Shown here: piece by piece, positions 8,790 to 16,773 of the stretch
How the letters are laid out: each line of letters opens with the position of its first letter
Position numbering within the stretch: position 1 is the stretch's first letter
Assembly (NCBI GenBank): GCA_046317875.1
Contig: JBKCVN010000013.1
Span: 62,001 to 126,000, forward strand
DNA length: 64,000 nucleotides
Origin: 2-01-FULL-41-14 sp046317875
GTDB lineage: Bacteria; Pseudomonadota; Alphaproteobacteria; UBA7879; UBA5542
Direction: 5' to 3'
Made by a program: the position numbers and the translations under genes
The notes under the pieces: generated by a model
Told to the model about the DNA's origin: nothing
The model's input: only the letters and a program-made list of their open reading frames with translations
The model's database searches: none

Positions 8790-9766
8790 AGGGTACGCGC
8801 ACGCCAATCCTGAAGATTCTTAACTGTAATTATTTTCTGCTGTGATTTGACTTCTGATAAGTCCTGATAAAGCTGGGATAAGGGCACAAAAACTGCTGTT
8901 TTTTTCTGTTGACGGACCCAGTCTTTCAACGGCGCTAGTTGTCCCTTTTTCGCGCTTACCCACATAATCAAGTTGCCCCTCTTGATGGTTTGTTTCCTAG
9001 AAGGAGAAAAAAAAGAAACGTGATGGGGTTTTCCGCCAATTAATCCTTTTTTCTCTAAAACAGTAAGGCCATAAGGACCAGTTTCCGGTTCGGTTTCTAT
9101 AAATCCCACTACACGAGACACATCTGGAAAAAAGCTATTTTTATTATTTTTTTTGCCAACAATTTCATAGCCTTTTTTCCAATACTTTTGGGTTAAATGT
9201 GTCCTGTTGGGTAAGGATTGGGGCAGAATAATAGTTAAAGGAATACCTAAGCCGTCCAAAATTTTCCATTCTTTATTCGGCAAAGTATCGCTACCCTCGA
9301 CCAAAAGTACTATTTGGTCTTTACCCCGGGGAACCCGTACTGCTTTTTGTCTGCTCTTCTTCCAGGCATCAACACTAGAAAAAGAAAGAGATTTTTGCTG
9401 TTCTTGGGCTTTAAAAATTTGTAACAACAAGGGGTCAGAAGGATGAGGAGAAGAACTCTCTTGGGCTTCCTCATCGCTGATTTGCTCCAGAACAGGATCT
9501 TCATTTCCTACGAAATCTTTATAAGCTTCTTCTTGATACTCCTTCGTATCAACCTTAGAAGATAGCGGACTTTGAACAGGAGAATTTATCTTTTTCCCTG
9601 GACCTAAAAGCCCCCCTTCACCAAAAGGATGAAAAAGAAAAAAAGCCCCTCCTGCCCCCCCGATTAAAACAAGCACTAATAAAACAGGAATAATACGTCG
9701 TCGACGCACTGATCTTTTTTTCAGTGCCGAAAAGTTTCTAAAAGAAGATGGATTGGGTGATCGCAT
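8786..9766 (-). CDS. Membrane-anchored, degenerate YibQ/DUF610 deacetylase-like protein
   Basis: A 326-residue protein with a basic N-terminus (KKRSVRRRR) and one membrane anchor at about residues 25-46. An acidic, proline/serine-rich linker follows, then a C-terminal domain from about residue 145. That domain aligns by eye with divergent polysaccharide deacetylases: a strand IVLLVEG where the family has 'IaiVIDDLG', GIPLTIILPQSLPN for 'plTlAflPya', RVVGFIETEPETGPYGL for 'VvGvNNHMGS.fT', and a final AVFVPLSQL for 'lVPlS.l'. The acidic and His metal ligands seem to be missing, so it may be catalytically inactive. Start overlaps the nagZ stop by one base. Confidence 0.55.
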   Translation of the reverse strand: MRSPNPSSFRNFSALKKRSVRRRRIIPVLLVLVLIGGAGGAFFLFHPFGEGGLLGPGKKINSPVQSPLSSKVDTKEYQEEAYKDFVGNEDPVLEQISDEEAQESSSPHPSDPLLLQIFKAQEQQKSLSFSSVDAWKKSRQKAVRVPRGKDQIVLLVEGSDTLPNKEWKILDGLGIPLTIILPQSLPNRTHLTQKYWKKGYEIVGKKNNKNSFFPDVSRVVGFIETEPETGPYGLTVLEKKGLIGGKPHHVSFFSPSRKQTIKRGNLIMWVSAKKGQLAPLKDWVRQQKKTAVFVPLSQLYQDLSEVKSQQKIITVKNLQDWRARTL

Positions 9767-10821
9767 TAAGAAAGGCGCTTTTTTAATCTCATAACACGAT
9801 CAAAACGATCATCGATTTGTTCTTCCGTTAACAAGCCTTTATCAATAGCGTTAGTAATCACTTCAATGAATTTCTCTGGTAGCTTGGGGTCTGGTTTAAA
9901 GCCCTGAATGCTGGCCGCAGCCATGGGATTATTAGAATAAATAACCATATCATTCCCTACCTGCAAGGCTTTAATCGCCGCTTCTTCAAAGGTGAATTTT
10001 TCTTGGATAGCCGACATATGCAAATCATCACTAATGATAATTCCATCATACCCTTTCTCTCTTAACTTATTAAGGGTGGGTGCAGATAGGGTGGCAGGAT
10101 ACTGCGCATCCAAGTCTGCATTAAAAATATGGGCCGTCATAACCGCATCCACTTTACCTTGTTTGGCTAATTGAAAGAAGGGCTCCATTTCTTCCTCATG
10201 CCACAGGCCCGTCACATCCACAAAACCTTGATGACTGTCTTTTTTGGCACTTCCATGCCCTGGGAAATGCTTGATGCAGTTTAACATTCCCTCTTCATGG
10301 AAGGCTTCAATCATAAGCCCTGCATATTTCACCACCGAGTCGGTATTGTTTCCATAAAGCCGGCCAATTTCGCCTAAAATCGGACACAAATAATCCTTGG
10401 GATTGGTATCCACGCAGGGGGCAAAATCCCAATTAAAATCATACTGCTTTAATTCTTGCGCCATCTGCCGATACAAGGATTTAATTTCCGACGGTTCTTT
10501 TTTCATCATGTCTTCTGGTGATAGAAATCCTTTAAATCCTTTTTCTTTGGAAAGCCGTTGAACTTTTCCACCTTCTTGGTCCACGGTAACAAACACCGTA
10601 GGTAACCCTTCCTTCGCAGCCACTTCTAAGAAAAGTTGATTCAAGTGTTTAATTTGCGCCCCATCCTGAATGTTATAGCCATAAGGAATAACCCCCCCAA
10701 TGCGGGAAAGCCTAATATCCTCCAAGATTTTTTGGACACCTTTATCGGTTTCAGACTTTCCTTCAAACCCTATAATTATTAATTGTCCAATTTTTTGCTC
10801 TAATGTTAATTCAGGTTTCAC
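9766..10821 (-). CDS. nagZ: Beta-N-acetylhexosaminidase, GH3 family
   Basis: A 351-residue cytoplasmic glycoside hydrolase that removes GlcNAc from anhydromuropeptides during peptidoglycan recycling. The hallmark KHFPGHGSAKKDSHQGF lies at about residues 183-199, with the loop Asp/His pair characteristic of NagZ. The substrate-binding segments VTVDQEGGKVQRL and GIIISDDLHMSAI (with the likely nucleophile Asp) are present. No signal peptide is seen. It is downstream of rpoH with a 15-base gap and overlaps the next gene, so a common transcript is likely. The scpA-scpB pair that often follows nagZ in alphaproteobacteria is absent here. Confidence 0.93.
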   Translation of the reverse strand: MKPELTLEQKIGQLIIIGFEGKSETDKGVQKILEDIRLSRIGGVIPYGYNIQDGAQIKHLNQLFLEVAAKEGLPTVFVTVDQEGGKVQRLSKEKGFKGFLSPEDMMKKEPSEIKSLYRQMAQELKQYDFNWDFAPCVDTNPKDYLCPILGEIGRLYGNNTDSVVKYAGLMIEAFHEEGMLNCIKHFPGHGSAKKDSHQGFVDVTGLWHEEEMEPFFQLAKQGKVDAVMTAHIFNADLDAQYPATLSAPTLNKLREKGYDGIIISDDLHMSAIQEKFTFEEAAIKALQVGNDMVIYSNNPMAAASIQGFKPDPKLPEKFIEVITNAIDKGLLTEEQIDDRFDRVMRLKKRLS

Positions 10822-10836
10822 TTCGTCATTCCCTCG

Positions 10837-11757
10837 TTAAATTAACCCACGCTTAGAAAATTCACGCCTTATTTCGTCTCTTAATTTAGCAAAGGCTCGC
10901 TCTTCTATCTGCCGTATGCGCTCCTTAGATACCCCTACCTCTTGGGCGATCTGCTCAAGTGTATGGGGGGGCTCATACAAACGCCGCTCAGATAGTATTT
11001 TTATCTCACGGGGGGTTAGGTGGTGTAAACACTGTTTTAAAATTTCTTTTTGCTTGAAGGTTTCGTCCATTTCAATCAGTTGGGTCTCTTGATTGGGTGC
11101 ATCGTTTTCTATCCAATCTTGCCATTCGCCCGAATTATCGTTTCCCAATGAGATATTTAATGAAGCATCTCCCCCGCTTAAACGCTCCTCCATTTCACGC
11201 ACTTCCGATTCATTCACATCTAACTCCTTTGCGATGTGGGTTATATCTTTATCGGTCATACCTTGGAATTGATCATCCAATTCTGAAATTTCTTTTTTCA
11301 TCCGTTTTAGGTTAAAAAATAACTTCTTCTGCCCCGCTGTGGTGCCAATTTTTACCAAAGACCAACTTTTCAGAACATATTCTTGAATGGATGCTTTAAT
11401 CCACCACATGGCATAAGTTGAAAAACGAAATCCCTTCGAAGGATCAAATTTTTTCATCGCATTCAAGACACCAATGTTCCCTTCAGCAATCAAATCTGCC
11501 ATGGGAAGTCCATATCCCCTATATCCTGCTGCCAATTTAACAACCAATCTCAAGTGACTAGTAATCAATTTTTTGGCAGCCTCTTCATCTTGTTGTTCAT
11601 ACCACTTTTTGGCCAGTTCATATTCTTCATCGGCCTCTAAGTAGGGATAGTTTTTTATCTTCTGGAAATAAGCCCTGACTTCATCAACTGATTCCGTGGA
11701 AGGGGTATCATTTTCCTCATCAAGAGGTTTTTTTTCTTCATGAAGGTCGTCGATCAT
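10837..11757 (-). CDS. rpoH: RNA polymerase sigma-32 factor
   Basis: A 306-residue heat-shock sigma factor. Region 2 shows YPYLEADEEYELAKKW, the RpoH box-like GTTAGQKKLFFNLKRMK, and the -10 recognition block FRFSTYAMWWIKASIQEYVL. Region 4 ends with LTPREIKILSERRLYEPPHTLEQIAQEVGVSKERIRQIEERAFAKL in the usual helix-turn-helix form (cut here into its known blocks). Length and the QKKLFFNL signature separate it from RpoD, which is about twice as long. Its start overlaps the end of the upstream lipoprotein gene by 20 bases, implying coupled expression. Confidence 0.94.
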   Translation of the reverse strand: MIDDLHEEKKPLDEENDTPSTESVDEVRAYFQKIKNYPYLEADEEYELAKKWYEQQDEEAAKKLITSHLRLVVKLAAGYRGYGLPMADLIAEGNIGVLNAMKKFDPSKGFRFSTYAMWWIKASIQEYVLKSWSLVKIGTTAGQKKLFFNLKRMKKEISELDDQFQGMTDKDITHIAKELDVNESEVREMEERLSGGDASLNISLGNDNSGEWQDWIENDAPNQETQLIEMDETFKQKEILKQCLHHLTPREIKILSERRLYEPPHTLEQIAQEVGVSKERIRQIEERAFAKLRDEIRREFSKRGLI

Positions 11758-12268
11758 AAGGTCCTACTTCATTTTTTGTTAAGGCTGGAAATTGCCCCCT
11801 CAGGGTGGACAAAAGGCGCTGATCTAAAATGTTTAGTTTGTGATCAATATACTTCCGAATTTCAGGAATATCTTCTTCTGTAAGGTCATTCTGCTCGGAA
11901 ATTCGGAAATACATTTTTCCCTTTCCATAAAGGGGCTGGTTTTTGAATTCAAAGCTAAAAATCACATCCACATTCAATCTCTTTAACGAGCTAACAGTTG
12001 GATGGGGCTCTAGATTTACACGTCCTTCTAGCAAACACAAAACAGCTTCTCCCTGTGAACCAGAAGCAACTATTTTATTATGCGCCCATTTGTCTAGTTC
12101 TAGAAGATAGTCCAAGTTTTCCCCTCGTCGAACAGGAACTTGGTTAATCACCGTAAAGCTTTTGAAGTCTAATCTTAAAGGAAAGGGATTAAATGAAGGT
12201 TTTTCAACATCATGATGACAACCTGTTATGGCTAATAAAAGCGCAGCACAAGACAGTCGTATTCTCAT
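11738..12268 (-). CDS. Predicted lipoprotein of unknown function
   Basis: About 176 residues from the ATG at 12268, which is chosen because AGGAGG lies six bases upstream (12275-12280); a longer frame from 12295 lacks such a site. The N-terminus MRIRLSCAALLLAITGC is a lipoprotein signal with lipobox LAITGC, so the product is probably an envelope lipoprotein. The mature part is mixed alpha/beta with a charged C-terminal helix. It sits between yceD and rpoH, near where alphaproteobacteria often carry an outer-membrane assembly lipoprotein (bamE) next to DUF177, but I see no BamE motif. Function is not recognised. Confidence 0.7.
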   Translation of the reverse strand: MRIRLSCAALLLAITGCHHDVEKPSFNPFPLRLDFKSFTVINQVPVRRGENLDYLLELDKWAHNKIVASGSQGEAVLCLLEGRVNLEPHPTVSSLKRLNVDVIFSFEFKNQPLYGKGKMYFRISEQNDLTEEDIPEIRKYIDHKLNILDQRLLSTLRGQFPALTKNEVGPYDRRPS

Positions 12269-12336
12269 ATAAAACCTCCTGTCAAAAGTATACACTAGTT
12301 TTTTTTAAAAACACAATCACAGAAGGATTAAAGAGT

Positions 12337-12816
12337 TTATTCAAATTTAGGGTATGGATCCAATGCCAAGCTTAAGTACTGTACAAAAACCTCACCTACT
12401 TCTATGGTACCATCCTTATTCAGAACCAAGGCTTCGGGTTCATCGTCATCAAAAGTATCATTCAACATATCTGGCGACACATTAAAGGGGAAAAGGGATA
12501 GTTTGACCATTTCATCTATTTGGTCAGGCAATTCTTTTAAGCTGACGACACAAGACTGCATAACTTCTGCCTTCAATCGAACAGAAACTTTTAAGGGGGA
12601 ATCCCCCAATTTACCCTCAATCTTACCCTGAACAGTAAAAGATTTCATGGAAACCAAGTCTAACCGTTTGGCCAGGGCTTCTTTTTCTTTTTCGGTGGCC
12701 GTAAAAGTAATCGAAATGGGCAAGTTAGAAATTTTTTTAATATCTATTTGCCGGGAAAATTCTGGTAACAGAAGGGAAGGAGCATTAGAAATTTGGGAAC
12801 CTTTATTGTTTTTCAT
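12337..12816 (-). CDS. DUF177 family protein (YceD-like, rRNA accumulation)
   Basis: A 159-residue cytoplasmic protein of the DUF177 family, linked to 23S rRNA accumulation and ribosome assembly in bacteria and plastids. The family pattern is visible as a strand-rich core, the segment QSCVVSLKELPDQIDE (conserved 'C.R.L.p....v' in relatives) and the acidic C-terminal region GTIEVGEVFVQYLSLALDPYPKF. The usual partner rpmF is not adjacent. Divergent from tRNA-Ser, it heads the minus-strand run toward rpoH. Confidence 0.8.
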   Translation of the reverse strand: MKNNKGSQISNAPSLLLPEFSRQIDIKKISNLPISITFTATEKEKEALAKRLDLVSMKSFTVQGKIEGKLGDSPLKVSVRLKAEVMQSCVVSLKELPDQIDEMVKLSLFPFNVSPDMLNDTFDDDEPEALVLNKDGTIEVGEVFVQYLSLALDPYPKFE

Positions 12817-12907
12817 TTTATGACCATATTTAATTAGTCTATGGTTTCTATTGTATCATCAAAATTTAGGGTTTTGTATCATTTTAGAAAAGCACAAGAC
12901 TTAATGG

Positions 12908-12997
12908 TGGTAGATGGGGTGGGATTCGAACCCACGAGAGGCTTGCACCCCTGCCGGTTTTCAAGACCGGTGCCTTCAACCGCTCGGCCACCCATCC
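12908..12997 (-). tRNA. tRNA-Ser (UGA)
   Basis: On the minus strand the acceptor GGATGGG pairs with CCCATCT (one G:U). The anticodon stem CCGGT/ACCGG encloses CTTGAAA with anticodon TGA. A long variable arm, as expected for serine, lies before the T arm GTGGG-TTCGAAT-CCCAC. CCA is encoded, followed by a second CCA outside the mature 3' end. Confidence 0.96.
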
Positions 12998-13100
12998 AAA
13001 AGATTACCTCTTTGTGTCAAAACTTTGTCGCGGGGTCAAGAAAATTTATTGTCTGTTTTTTTTAACTGTGCGATACATCGTATTTAAAAGGTAGAGGCAC

Positions 13101-14069
13101 ATGAACATCTTGCATAAAATATTTTTTGTTTTTCTAATTTTCTTTATGGGACAAATAAATAGTCATAACAATCTTTCCCCTGAATTTGCTGACTGGGTTA
13201 ACAAAGAATTAAAACCCTTGGCCTTAAAAAAGGGCATTTCCGAAGAAACCCTAAACCGTGCCCTTAAAGATATTCAGCATCTTCCCACCGCCATAAAATT
13301 AGATGGCAGCCAGCCCGAACAAAAACAAAATTTGTCAGAATATCAGGAAAAACGCATCCCTCCCCGCCTTAGCACGGCCCGAAAAAAAGCCAAAACCCAT
13401 AAAAAATTATTGGAACATATCCAATCTAAGTACGGGATTCCAAAGGAAATTATTCTTGCTTTATGGGGTCTAGAATCTAACTTTGGTAAAAACACGGGTC
13501 AATTTATTACGGTACATGCTTTGGCCACCTTAGCCTTTGAAGGGCGACGCCGAGAATTCTTCACCAAAGAATTAGTAGAGGCTTTAAAAATTCTGCAAGA
13601 CCAAAAAATGGAAACCCAGCATTTAAAAGGATCGTGGGCAGGGGCTCTGGGGCAATGTCAATTTATGCCCAGCACTTTTAATGCCCACGCGGTGGATGCT
13701 ACTCAGAAAGGATTCAAAGATATCTGGAACTCGACGGAAGATGTTTTTGAATCCATTGCAAACTATCTATCTAACTCGGGCTGGAAATCCAATGAAAAAT
13801 GGGGGATTGAAGTCATCCTCCCCCCGGATTTCGATGAAAAATTGGCAACCCTGGACACCCAAGAATCCGCTTCTTATTGGGCTAAGTTGGGTGTGAAGCC
13901 TGCCCGATCTGGGGAATCTTTACCCAATTTAAAAGGCTCGATTATTATCCCCGCAAACCATAAGAAAGCTTTTCTTGTTTACAATAACTTTCGAGTTATC
14001 TTAAAGTGGAATCGTTCAATTTGTTTTGCTTTAACCGTCTGCCAATTCGCAGATCAAATTAAGTCGTAA
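13101..14069 (+). CDS. Lytic murein transglycosylase (MltB-like, GH103)
   Basis: A 322-residue exported enzyme that cleaves the MurNAc-GlcNAc bond in peptidoglycan. It has an N-terminal signal peptide (about residues 1-21, no lipobox cysteine, so probably soluble in the periplasm). The catalytic region contains ALWGLESNFGKNTG with the catalytic Glu at about 125, and the GH103 block KGSWAGALGQCQFMPSTF at about 176-193. The start at 13101 follows the ribosome site AAAGGTAGAGG. It is followed four bases later by rlpA, matching the usual alphaproteobacterial pairing. Confidence 0.93.
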   Translation: MNILHKIFFVFLIFFMGQINSHNNLSPEFADWVNKELKPLALKKGISEETLNRALKDIQHLPTAIKLDGSQPEQKQNLSEYQEKRIPPRLSTARKKAKTHKKLLEHIQSKYGIPKEIILALWGLESNFGKNTGQFITVHALATLAFEGRRREFFTKELVEALKILQDQKMETQHLKGSWAGALGQCQFMPSTFNAHAVDATQKGFKDIWNSTEDVFESIANYLSNSGWKSNEKWGIEVILPPDFDEKLATLDTQESASYWAKLGVKPARSGESLPNLKGSIIIPANHKKAFLVYNNFRVILKWNRSICFALTVCQFADQIKS

Positions 14070-14073
14070 AAAC

Positions 14074-15189
14074 ATGGTATATGCTCCTTATTCTTTTTTT
14101 GCAGTCTTCACCTCTTTGCTGTTGTTAACGGGATGTTTGCGTGATCAAAAACCTGAAAAGTTATTACCCCCCGAACCCGTAGTCATTAAAGCAGATGTTA
14201 CACCCCAACCCTCCACATCAACCCAACCTACATCTACCAACGAACCCACCTCATCGGAAATAACGCAACCGACAGAGCCCCCAAAACCCCTTCCCACCTG
14301 GGCAAAAACAAAAGGTGAAGGTGTGTATAAAGTGGGAAAACCTTACAAAGTAAATGGGGTATGGTATTTCCCAGCCGAAAACCCACGGTATGATGAAATT
14401 GGATTTGCGGGCACATACCCCAAAAATTTCCATGGCCAAAGAACGGCTAATGGAGAGATCTATGGCCGGGATCTTTTAACCGCCTCTCACAAAACATTGC
14501 CCCTGCCTTCAGTGGTCCAAGTGACAAACCTCAACAACAATAAATCTTTGATTTTACGAATTAACGATAGGGGACCCTTTGTAAATGACCGCCTGATTGA
14601 CTTGTCTGAAAAAGCAGCCGAGCTTTTGGAAGTGAGCCAAGATGGCCCCACAAAAGTTCGAATTGAAATTTTGAATCAAGAATCCCAGGAAGCTGCTGGC
14701 GCCGTTCAAGGTTCCGAGAAGGCCGTTCTCCCCTCTCCCGCCTATCCACCTTCGATCAAAGAATCGGGCACCTCCAGACCCTCAAAACCTGAAGCATTTA
14801 TAAATGTGGCTGCCACAACCGTTGCATCGACTACGTCAGATAATTTGTTCGACAAGTCTGATACATCCAATACAGAATCTAACGCAGTAGAAACGCATGA
14901 ATCGGTACAAAACGAAGCAGCCTCCACTTTACCGCCGGTAGAACAAGTCAGCGCCCCCGGAAAGGCCTATTATGTTCAAGCCGGGGTTTTCAGTAATGGC
15001 GAAAACGCAGAAAAATTAGCCTCAAGCCTCAGCACCATTGGTCAAACCGAGAACAGCCTTATCTCTGTAAAAGGTAAAGATCTTCACCGCGTAAGGGTGG
15101 GGCCCTTCTTTTCCATGGACGAAGCTTCGGATGCCCTAAAACGCATTCAACAGAACAATCTTCCTGATGCTGGCATAGTAGGGAAATAA
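14074..15189 (+). CDS. rlpA: RlpA-like lipoprotein with SPOR domain
   Basis: A 371-residue septal-ring lipoprotein of the endolytic peptidoglycan transglycosylase type. The lipobox LLLTGC closes a signal peptide at about residue 22. A Pro/Thr-rich linker leads into the double-psi beta-barrel at about 105-195, with NFHGQRTANGEIYGRDLLTASHKTLPLPS (seen as its conserved blocks) and LRINDRGPFVNDRLIDLS carrying the expected catalytic-type Asp. A Ser/Thr-rich spacer then leads to a SPOR domain (about 298-371, YYVQAGVFSNGENAE ... HRVRVGPF) that binds denuded septal glycans. The stop overlaps the tmk start. Confidence 0.93.
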   Translation: MVYAPYSFFAVFTSLLLLTGCLRDQKPEKLLPPEPVVIKADVTPQPSTSTQPTSTNEPTSSEITQPTEPPKPLPTWAKTKGEGVYKVGKPYKVNGVWYFPAENPRYDEIGFAGTYPKNFHGQRTANGEIYGRDLLTASHKTLPLPSVVQVTNLNNNKSLILRINDRGPFVNDRLIDLSEKAAELLEVSQDGPTKVRIEILNQESQEAAGAVQGSEKAVLPSPAYPPSIKESGTSRPSKPEAFINVAATTVASTTSDNLFDKSDTSNTESNAVETHESVQNEAASTLPPVEQVSAPGKAYYVQAGVFSNGENAEKLASSLSTIGQTENSLISVKGKDLHRVRVGPFFSMDEASDALKRIQQNNLPDAGIVGK

Positions 15190-15839
15190 TGACTAAACAC
15201 GCTTCTTCTCCCCTATCTGCCAAATTTATCACCTTTGAAGGGGGAGAAGGTGCAGGAAAAACCACGCAAATTCAAATTCTTGAAAATTTTTTAAAAGAAA
15301 AGGGCTGCCACGTTTTAAAAACCCGTGAACCAGGGGGAACAACAGGGGCCGAGCTTCTAAGAGCCGCCCTGAAAGATCATCCCGAAACCCATTGGGACCC
15401 CATTTCCCAAGTTCTTATTTTGTATGCAGCCCGGCGGGATTTGGTTGAAAAGGTTATTAAACCCGCATTAGCCCGAAACATTTGGGTATTATGCGATCGG
15501 TTTGCGGATTCTAGTTTTGTGTATCAAGGCCACGCGCAAAATCTAGGTATCGATTTTATTCAAACCATCCACACGGCCGTATTAAAAGATTTTCAGCCAG
15601 ACCTTACCTTCTTTTTCGATCTGCCCCCCCAAGATGGATTAAAACGAGCCCGCAATCGCAGCCATAAAGATTTCTTTGAATCTATGCAGATGGACTTTCA
15701 TCAAAAAGTTTATGAAGGGTATAAAATGCTGGCCCATAATAACCCCCGTTTTGTGACAGTTCCAGGACACATTAACTCCACCGCCCTAAGCCAAATTATT
15801 TTTAAGGCTTTACAAGAGAAGTTTTCTCTTCCACTGTAA
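15189..15839 (+). CDS. tmk: Thymidylate kinase
   Basis: A 216-residue P-loop kinase that phosphorylates dTMP to dTDP. The Walker A motif is FEGGEGAGKTTQ (about 16-27), followed by the dTMP-binding TREPGGTTGAELLR and by the LID-region CDRFADSSFVYQGHA. Length is typical. It starts on the last base of the rlpA stop (TAATG), and holB follows after four bases. In many alphaproteobacteria a D,D-carboxypeptidase gene lies between rlpA and tmk; here it is absent. Confidence 0.95.
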   Translation: MTKHASSPLSAKFITFEGGEGAGKTTQIQILENFLKEKGCHVLKTREPGGTTGAELLRAALKDHPETHWDPISQVLILYAARRDLVEKVIKPALARNIWVLCDRFADSSFVYQGHAQNLGIDFIQTIHTAVLKDFQPDLTFFFDLPPQDGLKRARNRSHKDFFESMQMDFHQKVYEGYKMLAHNNPRFVTVPGHINSTALSQIIFKALQEKFSLPL

Positions 15840-15843
15840 TCCC

Positions 15844-16773
15844 ATGACACCCCTTTCTTCAGATTTATATGCAGATTTAAAAAAATCTTTCTTGAACGGT
15901 TTTCAATCTCGCCCTCATCATGCTTGGATTTTAAAAGGCCCGAAGGGGGCGGGCAAAGTGCAGTTTGCCAAAGAATTAGCCGCCCATTTACTGGGGGAAT
16001 CGGATGATCATATCGCGTCCAAAATAGACCAAAATGCCCATCCCCACTTTTTGTACATTGCCCCCACCGAGACCAAAAGCATTTCGGTTGAACAAATTCG
16101 TCATATTTTTCATTTTCTTCAGCAAACAGCCGCGGATGGCGGATGGAAAATAGTCGTAGTGGATAGTCTTAATACTTTGACTGCTAATGGGACCAATGGT
16201 CTGTTAAAAATTTTAGAAGCCCCCCCTCCCCGATCCTTGTTTTTATTGGTCCATCACAATGGTCAACCTCTGTTGCCCACCATCTTATCCCGATGTGCCC
16301 AGTTGTCATTCGACCCCTGCGATAGCGCTCTTCTTTCATCCTTGATACCCCCCTCAATTGCAGAAAAAGAGCGTTTGTTTTTGTTATCCCTTTCCCAAGG
16401 CCAGCCCAACCGTCTGAAAACATTACTAGATAAGGATGCTCTATCTTTATACGCCCTTTTTGATGAAACGCTTAAGGTGTTTGTTCATGAAGATTCTATT
16501 TCAGACCTACATGCCTTTGCCCAAAAGATCTCCAAAGATACAGAAAAAATGGATTTATTTATGGAAATCTTAGAGTGGTGGCTCCATACCTCGGCCAAGG
16601 AAATTGCTCTTAATACATTCAATTTTTTTAAATTTTCATCGTCCCTTTCCCTTTTTCTGCCCATTCACCAGCAAATATACACATTTATTAAATGGAAAAA
16701 AAATATAGATCTTGACGGGCGTCAATTTATTCTGAATATTTTCTTTGAATTAAAAAAATTAAGGGCCCCATGA
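15844..16773 (+). CDS. holB: DNA polymerase III subunit delta'
   Basis: A 309-residue clamp-loader subunit. The N-terminal AAA+ domain shows WILKGPKGAGKVQFAKELA, a P-loop lacking the Thr/Ser after Lys, as is usual for delta' subunits that do not hydrolyse ATP. It also has KIVVVDSLNTLTANGTNGLLKILEAPPP and the sensor-like TILSRCAQL. The expected 'SRC' motif is present. It overlaps metG by four bases, and the tmk-holB-metG-tatD order is the common one in alphaproteobacteria. Confidence 0.92.
   Translation: MTPLSSDLYADLKKSFLNGFQSRPHHAWILKGPKGAGKVQFAKELAAHLLGESDDHIASKIDQNAHPHFLYIAPTETKSISVEQIRHIFHFLQQTAADGGWKIVVVDSLNTLTANGTNGLLKILEAPPPRSLFLLVHHNGQPLLPTILSRCAQLSFDPCDSALLSSLIPPSIAEKERLFLLSLSQGQPNRLKTLLDKDALSLYALFDETLKVFVHEDSISDLHAFAQKISKDTEKMDLFMEILEWWLHTSAKEIALNTFNFFKFSSSLSLFLPIHQQIYTFIKWKKNIDLDGRQFILNIFFELKKLRAP

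Noticed and set aside
12902..12910. A second CCA after the tRNA-Ser 3' end as a sign of a tandem tRNA
   Set aside because: No further cloverleaf is adjacent; it is simply a repeated CCA trinucleotide.
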